From NCBI GenBank assembly GCA_024224665.1, contig JAAENG010000379.1, forward strand, positions 1 to 41,200: a DNA stretch of 41,200 nt, given 5' to 3'. Below the pieces are notes generated by a model. It saw only the letters and a program-made list of their open reading frames with translations, did not search any database and was not told where the DNA came from. Origin of the DNA: Chloroflexota bacterium (GTDB lineage Bacteria > Chloroflexota > Anaerolineae > J102). The position numbers were made by a program, and so were the translations under genes. Each line of letters begins with the position of its first letter. Positions within the stretch are counted from its first letter, which is position 1. Positions 1 through 8,553 of the stretch are shown here, piece by piece.

Positions 1-3000
1 GACTTCCACGGCAATCTCGAGACTGACTACAAGGGCCGCGGCGGCTCAGCCTTCATGGCCACTGTGATCAGCGAAGTCCGGGATGAAGTTGGCGCCAACA
101 ATGTGATCCTGGCGGACGCGGGGGACGTATACCTGGGTGCTCCACCCATATCCCAGCTTGTCGATGGCGAAAGCACTATCGCCATCTACAACATGCTGGG
201 CTACGATGTTGCCAGCTTCGGCAACCACTCATTTGATAAGGGACAGGAAGTGATCCAGGCTCGCGTAGAGCAGTCCGATTTCCCCTGGCTGGGCGCCAAT
301 ATCGTGCTCGAGGACAGTGAATGGGATCTCCCCGCCTGGGCCAAGCCTTATGTCATCTTGGAGAAGGGTGGCGTGAAGGTAGGCGTCATCGGTCTGGACA
401 CCGACGAAACCCCGGAAGTTACACTGAAAGGCACGACCGATGGCCTGGTCTTCAAAGACCTCACCGAGACGATCTTGCACTACTACGACGAGGTCAAGGC
501 TCAGTCCGACGCCATGATCATTCTGGTGCATATGGGCACAGATGACAGCGGACCCTACAAGGGTATGCAGACCATTGCCCAGGCACTGATCGATGCCGGC
601 AAGCCGGTGGACTTGATGATCGGAGGGCATCAGCACCAAGCTCTCTCTGAACCCGTCATGGTCGGGGACACGGCTATCATCCAGGCAGGCTACTATGGCC
701 GCTGGCTGGGCCGGGCCGACATCACGGTCGACGTGGCTACCAAGTCCCTGACCCTCAACAACTATGAGTTGATAACCATCAATAACGAACTTCCAGAGGA
801 CCCGGATGTGGCGGCGGTTATCGAAACCTGGGCCGAAGCTATCGCTCCCATCGTCGAGCAACCGGTTGGCGTTACCAATGTCGATCTCATTCGTGACTAC
901 GTCCGTGAATCTAACATGGGCAACCTGGTAACCGACAGTATGTTGTGGAAGGCGGACCAGTACGACGACGAAGAGGTCAACGGATCGGTGGATATCGCCT
1001 TCACCAACCCTGGCGGCCTGCGCGCCAACATAGAAATCCCCGAAGGCTCAGACCTACCTTACACCATGACCTGGGGAGATACCTTCAACGTATTGCCCTT
1101 TGCCAACACGCTCTTCCTGATGGACCTGACGGGCGCCCAGATCCAGGACTTACTGGACCAGGCAGCCAGCCTCTACAAAGGCATCTTGCAGACCTCCGGC
1201 GCCAGTTGGTACTGGTACAACGACTGCGACTGTGATGCTCCCACGAGTTGGGGAGCCTACGATGTCATGGTTGATGGGGAGGCGCTCGATCCTGAGATGA
1301 CCTACCGGGTCGTAACCAATAACTTCCTGGCTGGTGGACAGGATGGATGGGTAACCTTTGCCGATGGCACCAACCGTTGGGATACCTACTACGATATGCA
1401 GGTGGGCGCCAACGAATACATCGAGATGTACAACGATACCGTTGGACCGATCGATTATGCGGTCGAAGGGCGCATCACCAAGGTCGATAAAGTGATCACC
1501 ATCCTGCACACCAACGACACCCATGGTCGCTGGCCTGCCAGTTCTTATTACGGGGATCCCCAAGGCCTGATCTACCTGGCATCGCACATTGCGGAGGAGA
1601 GGGCCAAGAACCCGAACACCATTTTGTTAGATGCTGGCGATACCTTCCAGGGGAACGCCTTCGCCCAGTACTTCAGAAATGCAACCCCTAATCCCATCGC
1701 CGGCGGCATGAATTCGCTGGGGTACGACGCCATGACGCTCGGCAACCATGAGTTCAACTTCGGGGCAGAGACCTTCGCCACCATGTTGGGCCAGGTTGAC
1801 TTCCCGATTCTGGGAGGCGCCAACATGGATGACGATGGCAGCTATGGCTTTATCAACGAAAATGTGCAGGATTACATCACGTTGAACGTCGGTGATGTGG
1901 ATGTCACTATCTTCGGCCTGACCAATCCGGAGGTGCCGCAATACGAACTGCCAAGCAACATTCAGGGTCTGACCTTCTATTCGGCCGTCGATACGGCCGC
2001 TGCCCTGGTACCGCAGGTTCAGGCCTCTGAGGATCCCGATGTATTGATCGCGCTCAACCACATCGGCTACGATGTCTACAAAGGCGGCACCGACAAGGAT
2101 AAGTTCATGGCCGAGCAGGTTCCAGGCATAGATGTGATCATTGGCGGACACAGCCATACCAAGCTCGACCCGGCTGTCTTAATCAGCTCCGACCTCAACC
2201 CCAACGGGACATTGGTCGCCCATGCCTATAAATACGCTCTGTACCTGGGGAAGGTCAACGTCGGCCTGGTCGCCGATGAGACCGGCGGCTATGATGTCGT
2301 ATTCCGAGAAGGATACCTGCTCGACGCCGCTTCTGTGGAGGAAGATGCCACCATGGCGGAGTACCTGGCACCCTTCAGTGCCGAGTTAGCTACCTATACC
2401 GGCACGGAAATCGGACAGACCACGGAACCCATCGATGCGCTGGAGGCCTATACGGAAGAGACCAGCGGCGCCAACCTGCAGGCGGATTCGGCGGTCTTTG
2501 AGCTTGAAACGAATGGCATCGAAGTAGACTTCCACCTCTCCGGCGCCATGAGCAACAAAAAGGCGGCGGATGACGCAACGGCAGAGAATCCTGTGACGCT
2601 GACAGTAGACGATATGTACACGCTCATGCCCTACGAGAACTCGCTGGTGGTCATGGAGATGAACGGGCCCCAGATCAAAGAGGTATTAGAGCGAGGGTAT
2701 CGCAACTACTGGTACTACAAGTACGTAGAAGACTACGGTGGTTATTCGCATTACACGACCTGCATGCTCGACATCAGTGCCGGCGGCGTGATTACCTACA
2801 ACGACGCCTATCCTGAAGAGCCGAGTGGCAACAATGCGGTGTCGTTGGTCTCTGACGGCCAGTCTGTCGACTTCGAAGATTCCGACACCTACTACAATGT
2901 CTCCAGCGTCAACTACCTGGCGGCGGGGTCCTGCAACTTTAATAACGATGGTGAGACCTTATGGCCGCTGGACCAGATCGTGGCCGATACGCAATTCTAT

Positions 3001-3087
3001 GTGCGCGATGCAGTCATCGACTACATCACGGCCACGGGCACCATCTCACCGCAGGTTGAAGGCCGGCTTGTATTTACCACCCCCTAG
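1..3087 (+). CDS. Secreted tandem 5'-nucleotidase / 2',3'-cyclic phosphodiesterase (5' end outside window)
   Basis: This is the 3' part of a UshA/YfkN-type nucleotidase; the frame is open from base 1, so the true start lies upstream. Two complete modules are present, each a calcineurin-like metallophosphatase followed by a 5'-nucleotidase C-terminal (substrate-binding) domain. Module 1 begins with DFHGNL at the first bases and has DAGDVYLG near 115, GNHSF near 222 and GGHQH near 625. Its C-terminal domain runs to about 1480. Module 2 has TNDTHGRW near 1510, DAGDTFQGN near 1630, GNHEF near 1740, GGHSH near 2143 and a C-terminal domain ending at the stop. The metal-ligand motifs are intact in both. 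The family hydrolyses extracellular nucleotides or cyclic nucleotides to nucleosides and phosphate, which suggests phosphate or nucleoside scavenging outside the membrane. A signal peptide would lie outside the window. It is followed at once by an intrinsic terminator, so it ends its transcription unit. Confidence 0.92.
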   Translation, partial: DFHGNLETDYKGRGGSAFMATVISEVRDEVGANNVILADAGDVYLGAPPISQLVDGESTIAIYNMLGYDVASFGNHSFDKGQEVIQARVEQSDFPWLGANIVLEDSEWDLPAWAKPYVILEKGGVKVGVIGLDTDETPEVTLKGTTDGLVFKDLTETILHYYDEVKAQSDAMIILVHMGTDDSGPYKGMQTIAQALIDAGKPVDLMIGGHQHQALSEPVMVGDTAIIQAGYYGRWLGRADITVDVATKSLTLNNYELITINNELPEDPDVAAVIETWAEAIAPIVEQPVGVTNVDLIRDYVRESNMGNLVTDSMLWKADQYDDEEVNGSVDIAFTNPGGLRANIEIPEGSDLPYTMTWGDTFNVLPFANTLFLMDLTGAQIQDLLDQAASLYKGILQTSGASWYWYNDCDCDAPTSWGAYDVMVDGEALDPEMTYRVVTNNFLAGGQDGWVTFADGTNRWDTYYDMQVGANEYIEMYNDTVGPIDYAVEGRITKVDKVITILHTNDTHGRWPASSYYGDPQGLIYLASHIAEERAKNPNTILLDAGDTFQGNAFAQYFRNATPNPIAGGMNSLGYDAMTLGNHEFNFGAETFATMLGQVDFPILGGANMDDDGSYGFINENVQDYITLNVGDVDVTIFGLTNPEVPQYELPSNIQGLTFYSAVDTAAALVPQVQASEDPDVLIALNHIGYDVYKGGTDKDKFMAEQVPGIDVIIGGHSHTKLDPAVLISSDLNPNGTLVAHAYKYALYLGKVNVGLVADETGGYDVVFREGYLLDAASVEEDATMAEYLAPFSAELATYTGTEIGQTTEPIDALEAYTEETSGANLQADSAVFELETNGIEVDFHLSGAMSNKKAADDATAENPVTLTVDDMYTLMPYENSLVVMEMNGPQIKEVLERGYRNYWYYKYVEDYGGYSHYTTCMLDISAGGVITYNDAYPEEPSGNNAVSLVSDGQSVDFEDSDTYYNVSSVNYLAAGSCNFNNDGETLWPLDQIVADTQFYVRDAVIDYITATGTISPQVEGRLVFTTP

Positions 3088-3148
3088 CGACCAGTGAGCC
3101 ACACCTAGCACTATCCCAGAGGACGCTACTGCTGAATGAACTAACCCA

Positions 3149-3191
3149 GTCCTGGGCGGTTGATTTTAACCGCCCAGGACGTTTTTCTTTT
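3149..3191 (+). terminator. Rho-independent terminator of the 5'-nucleotidase gene
   Basis: A perfect 13-bp GC-rich stem (3149-3161 pairs with 3168-3180, 6-base loop GATTTT) is followed by a T-rich tract at 3182-3191. It sits about 60 bp after the nucleotidase stop and points in the same direction. Confidence 0.93.
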
Positions 3192-3323
3192 GGCCTGCGG
3201 GTAACAACCGTGCAACGAACGCCCTGTAACGTATAAAAACCTTGTCCAATCCAATGGACCTCGCCTTGAGACCGCCTGAGGCTGTATTCCAAGACCGTTT
3301 AGCGTCCTTCGGGTTTCGCGGAA

Positions 3324-3704
3324 TTGGTGTCAGAGGGATGGCTGGATGCCAGGGGCAAACGTCGGTTTCCTAATCCCGAGGAGAATGCTCGCATACTGCA
3401 GTAAGTAGCCGAACATGCCTATCGCCTGCCGGAAGAATGGGCGACGGTCATCAATGACATCACCTCCCTCAACCTCCGACACATCGCCTTCTTGGAAAAC
3501 CTCCTTCGGCGCATCGATGCCTCCATCTCCGCCCAGATGGAGGAGGCCCCATACACCTTTGAAACCATTCCTGGCATCGGTCTGGTATTACAGCCGGTGT
3601 CATCGCCGAAGTGGGCGACCTCGCGCGCTTCGACTACAACGAAGCCAAAGTCGCCAGCTATGCCGGCCTCAAATGGCCTCGTTCCCAATTTCGTAAACTC
3701 AGTT
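3324..3704 (+). pseudogene. Decayed IS110-family transposase fragment (C-terminal transposase_20 region)
   Basis: In the reading frame from 3324 one sees a stretch ending ARILQ, a TAA stop at 3402-3404, then continuing VAEHAYRLPEEW and TIPGIGLV. The reading then jumps frame near 3590 to GVIAEVGDLARFDYNEAK and YAGLKWPRSQF. The order 'IPGIG-GD-F-YAGL' is characteristic of the IS110/IS1111 C-terminal transposase_20 domain. At least one nonsense and one frameshift lesion, plus loss of the N-terminal DEDD half and the extreme C-terminus, make it inactive. It fills most of the gap between the nucleotidase and the K+ channel gene. The remainder of the gap (3192-3323) shows nothing recognisable. Confidence 0.75.
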
Positions 3705-3716
3705 TCATATCTTGCC

Positions 3717-4100
3717 TTACTTAACGTCGCTAACCTGATCATTAGCGTTCCGGCTTCCATGTTTGGCGGCAATTCGCTCCGCGTGCGTTTTCGCAAGAGA
3801 GCTGGCAAAAGTGGCAATTATACTAAGCCCCAGAAAGATGTAAACGGTTGTGACCAGTTTGCCCAGGGTCGTCTCTGGATGGAAGTCACCGTAGCCAACT
3901 GTTGTCAGCGTAACGACAGAGAAATAGAACGAATCGACCAGGCTCCATCCTTCGACTATGCTAAAGAAAATGGTTCCGATCAGAATTAATAGAACCACCA
4001 TGAGAAAAATCGCCCGACCGACGCGATCCGAAAACAAATCCTTCAGACCTCGAAAAAAAACCACAAGCAGACTGAATGCACCTAAAATAGCAGCGGCCAT
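3717..4100 (-). CDS. Two-TM potassium channel (KcsA-like pore protein)
   Basis: This 127-aa protein has a hydrophobic segment at about residues 29-48, a pore loop with the K+ selectivity filter TTVGYGD at 66-72, and a second membrane segment at about 82-100. A short basic tail follows. This is the minimal 2TM-P-loop architecture of bacterial K+ channels, expected to act as a tetramer in the plasma membrane. No RCK/TrkA-N domain is attached, so any gating ligand would have to act through another protein. The ATG at 4100 is preceded by AAGGAGC at good spacing. It lies 54 bp downstream of the AI-2E gene and is probably the last gene of that co-directional cluster. No clear terminator is seen beyond it, where the IS110 remnant abuts. 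Confidence 0.88.
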   Translation of the reverse strand: MAAAILGAFSLLVVFFRGLKDLFSDRVGRAIFLMVVLLILIGTIFFSIVEGWSLVDSFYFSVVTLTTVGYGDFHPETTLGKLVTTVYIFLGLSIIATFASSLAKTHAERIAAKHGSRNANDQVSDVK

Positions 4101-4154
4101 CTATCAAGCTCCTTGTCCAAAAAGATGTGTTGAGCCCATGCCAGTTTTATCGGT

Positions 4155-4481
4155 TTATAAGGCATCATCATTACCCCTGTCATCTAATTCATTTGCTGCA
4201 CCGGCGTCATCAGCGTCATCAGCATCACCCTTCGTGAAAAAACTATGTTTCAAGCGACCCCAAGTGCGATCCAGGTTTGCATGTGCCTGCTTACGCTCTC
4301 CAGCATCTTGTTCTTTCTTTGGAACGGTCATCAGGACAGCAATCCAGCGCGTGTCGGGGAAGTTATTGAGAACGGCCAATACGATCATGGTGAGGGGCAC
4401 TGCCAGGATAGCGCCGACACCACCAAGCAAAAAGCCCCAGAAAAACAGGGAGATGAATACCACCACGGGGGAAATGCCCAA
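4155..4481 (-). CDS. AI-2E/PerM family transporter, C-terminal part after an in-frame TGA
   Basis: This stretch is contiguous and in the same frame with the gene half at 4482-5276, separated only by the TGA at 4484-4482. It carries the conserved end of the family: LGISPVVVFISLFFWG, then GGVGAILAVPLTM, two membrane segments, followed by a charged, Asp-rich cytoplasmic tail. In intact relatives the sequence runs straight through from the 'PRMMGQ' segment into this part. The first codon is TTG, so re-initiation here is possible but unlikely to give a working protein. Treat this with the upstream half as one gene carrying a nonsense codon, unless the TGA is a sequencing error or is read through. 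Confidence 0.6.
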   Translation of the reverse strand: MGISPVVVFISLFFWGFLLGGVGAILAVPLTMIVLAVLNNFPDTRWIAVLMTVPKKEQDAGERKQAHANLDRTWGRLKHSFFTKGDADDADDAGAANELDDRGNDDAL

Positions 4482-5276
4482 TCACTGTCCCATCATGCGC
4501 GGCTGGATGAAATTCTGTACAGAACCGTTGATCAATACAAACCCGAGGAAGACGATCGCGGCAGTTTGCAGCCCATGCGTCGTCCAGGCAAGAATAACGG
4601 GCGGGATCATTGCAATCCAGAAGCCGATGGTGGGGATGTAGCCCATAAACCAGGCGAGTAGCCCCCACACCAGTGGGTACGGCACGCCAAGGAGCCATAG
4701 TAGAAGTGCATCCCCTAAACCAACCAGAAAATTGACGCCTGTCATAATGGACATGTAACTACGGACGTCTTCCGTTAATTGGGCTATCTGGTTGAGCACC
4801 TCATTACTGACACTTAGTCCCAGTCGGTTGGCAGCAGGCATGGTGATGGCGGCGCTCAACATGAAAATGAAGATGATCAAGACGGTAACGCCCAGCGCAA
4901 CTGCCCCGCCGGCCCAACGGACGATGGCGCCAAAGAACTGGTTCATTTGTTCTGCCGTGATTGTACTTTGACCGGGCGATGCCAGTTGCCCAGAAACATC
5001 CTCCGAGATCTGCACGAACGCACCAAATACAAGGATGAGGACGAACACTATCAGGGCGACCACGAGCAGTAAGGTCAGCACAAAGGACAACCAGTCAGGT
5101 AGGCCTCGTTTTGCCAATTTTTGCGGCACAGGCATGACTACAATCGTGATAATGGTAGCCAAAAGGATGGGATTGAGAATGGTGGCCGTTGTCTGGATCC
5201 CCAAAATGATGATAAAGAGGGCCGCTAAACTGACAAGCAAAACGGCGAAAGAGGGTGCGGTATTCGTTTTATTCAT
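4482..5276 (-). CDS. AI-2E/PerM family membrane transporter, N-terminal part (stopped by TGA)
   Basis: The AI-2E transporter (formerly UPF0118/PerM) family comprises about 350-370-aa inner-membrane proteins. Members have been linked to autoinducer-2 export and to Na+/H+ antiport. Here the N-terminal two-helix segment, the central amphipathic region and the later helices up to 'IQPRMMGQ' are intact, then a TGA occurs. Removing that stop gives a normal-length protein of about 373 aa together with the sequence at 4155-4481. I chose the ATG at 5276 because AAGGAGC precedes it by about 10 bases; the earlier ATG at 5303 has no such site. The gene lies 77 bp after the SulP gene and 54 bp before the K+ channel, in the same direction. 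The physiological substrate here is unknown. Confidence 0.8.
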   Translation of the reverse strand: MNKTNTAPSFAVLLVSLAALFIIILGIQTTATILNPILLATIITIVVMPVPQKLAKRGLPDWLSFVLTLLLVVALIVFVLILVFGAFVQISEDVSGQLASPGQSTITAEQMNQFFGAIVRWAGGAVALGVTVLIIFIFMLSAAITMPAANRLGLSVSNEVLNQIAQLTEDVRSYMSIMTGVNFLVGLGDALLLWLLGVPYPLVWGLLAWFMGYIPTIGFWIAMIPPVILAWTTHGLQTAAIVFLGFVLINGSVQNFIQPRMMGQ

Positions 5277-5311
5277 GTTCTGAAGCGCTCCTTGTTTGTG
5301 CATGTTCGGTG

Positions 5312-5334
5312 CGACTCCCGAGGGAGTCGTTTTT
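5312..5334 (+). terminator. Intrinsic-terminator-like hairpin facing against the local genes
   Basis: CGACTCCC (5312-5319) pairs perfectly with GGGAGTCG (5322-5329) and is followed by five T on the plus strand. It lies between the SulP stop (5354) and the AI-2E start (5276), both minus-strand genes. On the minus strand the stem is not followed by U, so as a terminator it would stop only antisense transcription. Confidence 0.5.
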
Positions 5335-5353
5335 CTGGTTTGTGCGTCGCCAT

Positions 5354-7234
5354 CTAACTTTGCTCCTGCTGCTCTTCCAGCTGGCTGCGTACGCCCTCCA
5401 GCCGGTCGATCGCTGTGCTCAATCTTGCTCGATGCTCCTCACTCACATGCTCAGAAGCGTTATCGAATATCGCTGTTAAAGCATCGATTCTGTTAATGAC
5501 CGTTTCCGGATCATCAATAGTTAATTCTTCTAAATGCTTTAACGCATAAGCCAGTACAGCTTCCAACACCGTATGGTGAAGGTTTTCCTCGCTAATCTTC
5601 TCTGTCAAGCCACTGATATCGAGCATTTCCCTAACCGGTTGATGTATCCCAGCCAACTTAAACTGGATCCCCAGTGATTCATGCTCCTCGTACAGCTTCT
5701 CTAGCATCTCCACACTGGATACATCTAGGTCATTCGACATCTCGACATCGATAATCGTAACTTTTATCGACATTCTTGCAGCGCCAATCTGTCTACGTAT
5801 AGCATTCCGCAATCCGGCCGCATTAGCAAAGAAAATACCTTCATCAGGACGGAGTATGAGCAGGCTTGGATCCGTGACGGTATCTGGATGATGTTTGGTG
5901 CTTTTGTACAAGACTGTACCTGGGATACGGCCCAAAACGCTCAGTTTTGGGGTACTTGTGCGCCATATCAGAGTCAACAATGAGAGTACGACTCCGAGCA
6001 GTAGACCAGCCAAGACCTCTTTAAAGGTAAGAACACCGAGGAAGGTGATCACTGCCAGCCAGAATTCTGGCCTATGCAGTCGATAAAGGCGCTGAAAGTC
6101 GTTGACTTTTACCATCCCCGATACCGCCACAATGACGATGGCGGCCAACGCCGCTTCCGGAAGGTTGAAAAACAATGGCGTGAAGAACAGGGCGACCAGA
6201 ATCGTGCTAAGCGCAGCAATGATTCCGGCCATTTGGGTTGCGCCCCCGGCGGCATCATTGTCCGCCGACTTTGAGAGGCTGGCTCCAATAGGGAAACCCT
6301 GGAAGAATCCAGCTCCCATATTGGCCATGCCAAGGCCGATCAATTCCTGGTTTTCATCGATTTCGTAATGGTGTTTGCCGGCGAAGCTACGCGCAGGCTG
6401 GATTGCTTCCGCAAAGATCACCAGCGTAATTGCAATGGCCCCCGGTATAAGCGTCAACCATGCCTGCAAGCTGATGTCAGGGAGTTTTGGCGGAGCGACA
6501 CCCGAATGGATTTCACCTATGATATGGACGCCCTGGCCCGCCAGATCGAAGACAGAAACGACGGCGATACCGTAGATCATGACAATGAGGGCGGCCGGGA
6601 TTCGTTTGAAACGGCGCTCCAAAAAGATCATCAGAATGAGTGTGGAGAGGCCGACTGCCAGTATCTGCATATGCGTCTCTGGCAGTTCGTGAACAAGTTC
6701 GATGACGCGTTCCCAGAAATTGCCACTGACCGGTTCAAGACCAAACAACTTGGGGATCTGTTTGATCATGATCACCAAGGCCAGGCCGGATATAAAACCA
6801 ACCAGGACCGATTCGGAGAAAAACTGAGCAATACGTCCCAATCGGAGCAATCCCGCCAGCAGAGCCACGAGACCCGCCATAATTGCCAGTACAGCCGTCA
6901 GAGCGATGAATTCCGGCGAGTGGGCCGGCGCCAACGCGCCCACGATGGAGGCCGACATAACGGCGACAATTGCAGAAACGGCCACGACAAGTTGACGTGA
7001 TGAACCGAAGATGGCATACAGGATCAATCCGGCTGGGGCAGCATAAAAAGCTGTCTGCGGTGGCATGCCTGCCAGTTCAGCATAAGCCATCCCTTCCGGC
7101 ACCAACAGAGCCATGATGGTCAAACCTGCAATGATATCAACCCACAGCCACTTACTTTGGTACTGAGGTAGCCATGCCAAGATGGGGATGTAGCGCCGGA
7201 GACCCGTCGATTCCGCTTGCGCCTGGATCGTCAT
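5354..7234 (-). CDS. SulP family anion transporter with STAS domain (SulP copy 1)
   Basis: This 626-aa protein belongs to the SulP/SLC26 family, which carries sulfate, bicarbonate or other anions across the membrane. The transmembrane domain spans about residues 20-430. It shows the typical 'VPEGMAYAELAGMPP' start of the first helices and 'AIFGSSRQLVVAVSA'. The STAS domain lies at about 475-560, with IDVEMSNDLDVSSVEML. A C-terminal extension of about 70 residues is helical and charged. The ATG at 7234 was chosen because a GGGGG sequence lies 6 bases upstream; an in-frame start 18 bases earlier has no ribosome site. It is 51 bp downstream of the phosphatase gene, consistent with the same operon. 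The transported anion cannot be told from sequence. Confidence 0.88.
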   Translation of the reverse strand: MTIQAQAESTGLRRYIPILAWLPQYQSKWLWVDIIAGLTIMALLVPEGMAYAELAGMPPQTAFYAAPAGLILYAIFGSSRQLVVAVSAIVAVMSASIVGALAPAHSPEFIALTAVLAIMAGLVALLAGLLRLGRIAQFFSESVLVGFISGLALVIMIKQIPKLFGLEPVSGNFWERVIELVHELPETHMQILAVGLSTLILMIFLERRFKRIPAALIVMIYGIAVVSVFDLAGQGVHIIGEIHSGVAPPKLPDISLQAWLTLIPGAIAITLVIFAEAIQPARSFAGKHHYEIDENQELIGLGMANMGAGFFQGFPIGASLSKSADNDAAGGATQMAGIIAALSTILVALFFTPLFFNLPEAALAAIVIVAVSGMVKVNDFQRLYRLHRPEFWLAVITFLGVLTFKEVLAGLLLGVVLSLLTLIWRTSTPKLSVLGRIPGTVLYKSTKHHPDTVTDPSLLILRPDEGIFFANAAGLRNAIRRQIGAARMSIKVTIIDVEMSNDLDVSSVEMLEKLYEEHESLGIQFKLAGIHQPVREMLDISGLTEKISEENLHHTVLEAVLAYALKHLEELTIDDPETVINRIDALTAIFDNASEHVSEEHRARLSTAIDRLEGVRSQLEEQQEQS

Positions 7235-7285
7235 GTATACCCCCGATAACATGTTTGCATAACACCTACATCATCTTCGGCCATG

Positions 7286-7762
7286 TTACTTATTCCAATT
7301 AGATTCGAATATCTCAATTCGTTTGCGGATGTAACCTGCATAAGGATCTGCTTTGTCTCGTTTTTCTTTGACAAGCTTCATGGCATTTTCTGATGTACAT
7401 CCTTTGGTGATGAGGATGCAACAAGCCATAGCCACACTACGATGCACCCCTGCCCTGCAATGCACAAGCACAGCATGCTCTTGCTCGTCGATGACCGGCA
7501 ATGCTCTGTGCACGCCTCGGCGTAAGATAAATTGGGGAATGGGTGTGATGGGGGAATCGAATGCAGGGCAGTGAATGAATTGAAAGGGTTCCTGACGATA
7601 TATGCTAGGCGGCCGGCAAAGAGGCATGGAAATAACGAGACGAATACCTAGAGAATAGATATGTCCCGCATGCTCATCTTTCGGCAAAGAAGATAGATAG
7701 AGATAGTCTGTTATCTGGGACAAATCGGGATGATTCAAACTACTATTCCTTATCTCTGCCAT
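7286..7762 (-). CDS. Dual-specificity/tyrosine-type protein phosphatase (copy A)
   Basis: This 158-aa single-domain cysteine phosphatase carries the P-loop HCRAGVHRS. Cys102 is the nucleophile, Arg108 binds phosphate, and Asp69 (FDSP) is the candidate general acid. The fold matches the compact DSP/PTP-like family; members dephosphorylate phosphotyrosine, phosphoserine or phospholipids. It is a paralogue of the gene at 8554-9075: both share the HRSVAMA segment and an 'IRKRIExFE' tail. I chose the start at 7762 (MAEIRN), whose ATG overlaps the end of the upstream 47-aa frame by 20 bases. A longer frame from 7846 would overlap that small gene almost entirely and adds residues that do not look like this family. 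The candidate ribosome site is weak, so coupling to the upstream frame is likely. Confidence 0.85.
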   Translation of the reverse strand: MAEIRNSSLNHPDLSQITDYLYLSSLPKDEHAGHIYSLGIRLVISMPLCRPPSIYRQEPFQFIHCPAFDSPITPIPQFILRRGVHRALPVIDEQEHAVLVHCRAGVHRSVAMACCILITKGCTSENAMKLVKEKRDKADPYAGYIRKRIEIFESNWNK

Positions 7763-7886
7763 TTGATTTATCACTTTGATTATTGAGATTGTTTCGTTCG
7801 TGCCTTGCCTGCTCAAAGGTCTCAATGCGCTTCCGCAGCGCGTCATCTAAATCCGCTGAATGAGGGCATCTAGTTCTCCATTTCAT
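7743..7886 (-). CDS. 47-aa peptide gene coupled to PRC-barrel and phosphatase genes
   Basis: The ATG overlaps the stop of the PRC-barrel gene (TAATG), with GGGAAGGA just upstream. Its own TAG lies 20 bases inside the following phosphatase gene. Both overlaps suggest translational coupling. The peptide, beginning MKWRTRCPHS, contains 'ALRKRIETFEQ'. That resembles the C-terminal tails of the two phosphatases in this cluster ('IRKRIEIFES', 'IRKRIEKFEP'). It may therefore be the leftover C-terminus of a third, lost phosphatase copy, or a real small protein sharing a docking helix. I know no named family for it. Positions and overlaps are certain; that it is expressed is inference. Confidence 0.45.
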   Translation of the reverse strand: MKWRTRCPHSADLDDALRKRIETFEQARHERNNLNNQSDKSNGRDKE

Positions 7887-8521
7887 TATCCTTCCCAAGG
7901 ATACTTATTGAGCGCGATGGTTGGTAACGCCTTTACAGCAGCCTTATCTATTTTCAAGTAAATGGCATCCATTTCTGCCCGTTCGATCTCAGCGACCGGA
8001 ATAGTAACAATCCATTTGTCTAACAGATTGTGCTGACGCAAGACCAAGTGGCTTACATGATGAGTCTCTGGATCGATGACGACTTCATCAATCTTGCCCA
8101 CCGGACCATCTGTAGCAAACACACCAGCGCCTTTATTCACTGCCAGTGGGGTAAGGGAAGGATGAGATCGAGTACCTTGACTTCCTGCTTTTGCCGTCCG
8201 ATAAGGATGATACATGGCGTAACTGGCTGTCATTCCAGGCGAAGGCACTGGAGGAGAACCTTCGTATGCATCATAACCATAAAAGTACTCCTCCTTGAAA
8301 GGACGTAGTTGATAGATGTCATCCTTATGGCAATCGAGCAGGATGACTGTTCGATCTGAATCCTTCACCAAGTCTAAGGGGACCAGGAATTCGCGCCCAT
8401 GATCCTTCGTTTTTACAACAAAATGGGTTACTTCTCCGTTCACGAGATCGACAATGATGTATGATGATTTGCCTACGGGACCATCATAACAAGATACGGT
8501 TGCATGTACTGGGAGGTCCAT
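7886..8521 (-). CDS. Tandem PRC-barrel domain protein
   Basis: This 211-aa soluble protein has two PRC-barrel-like repeats at about residues 8-65 and 128-190. Each has the core 'DGPVGK...V(D/I)...HFVV/HLVL' (YDGPVGKSSYIIVD and TDGPVGKIDEVVID). PRC barrels are small beta-barrel modules found in photosynthetic reaction-centre H subunits and the RNA-processing factor RimM. Stand-alone tandem versions are often stress-induced and of unknown function. The linker at about 75-125 is Pro/Tyr/Ser-rich. The ATG at 8521 follows AAGGAGA at a good distance. It sits 32 bp after the phosphatase copy B and overlaps the next small gene by TAATG. The partner and ligand are unknown. Confidence 0.8.
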   Translation of the reverse strand: MDLPVHATVSCYDGPVGKSSYIIVDLVNGEVTHFVVKTKDHGREFLVPLDLVKDSDRTVILLDCHKDDIYQLRPFKEEYFYGYDAYEGSPPVPSPGMTASYAMYHPYRTAKAGSQGTRSHPSLTPLAVNKGAGVFATDGPVGKIDEVVIDPETHHVSHLVLRQHNLLDKWIVTIPVAEIERAEMDAIYLKIDKAAVKALPTIALNKYPWEG

Positions 8522-8553
8522 GATCGTCTCCTTATGTGATATGAGGGATGTTG

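Noticed and set aside
4482-4484. TGA as selenocysteine codon
   Set aside because: There is no redox motif at the site and I see no clear SECIS-type stem directly after it; nonsense mutation or error is simpler.
3958-4661. Plus-strand frames over the AI-2E/K+ channel region
   Set aside because: Antisense shadows of clearly recognisable membrane-protein genes.
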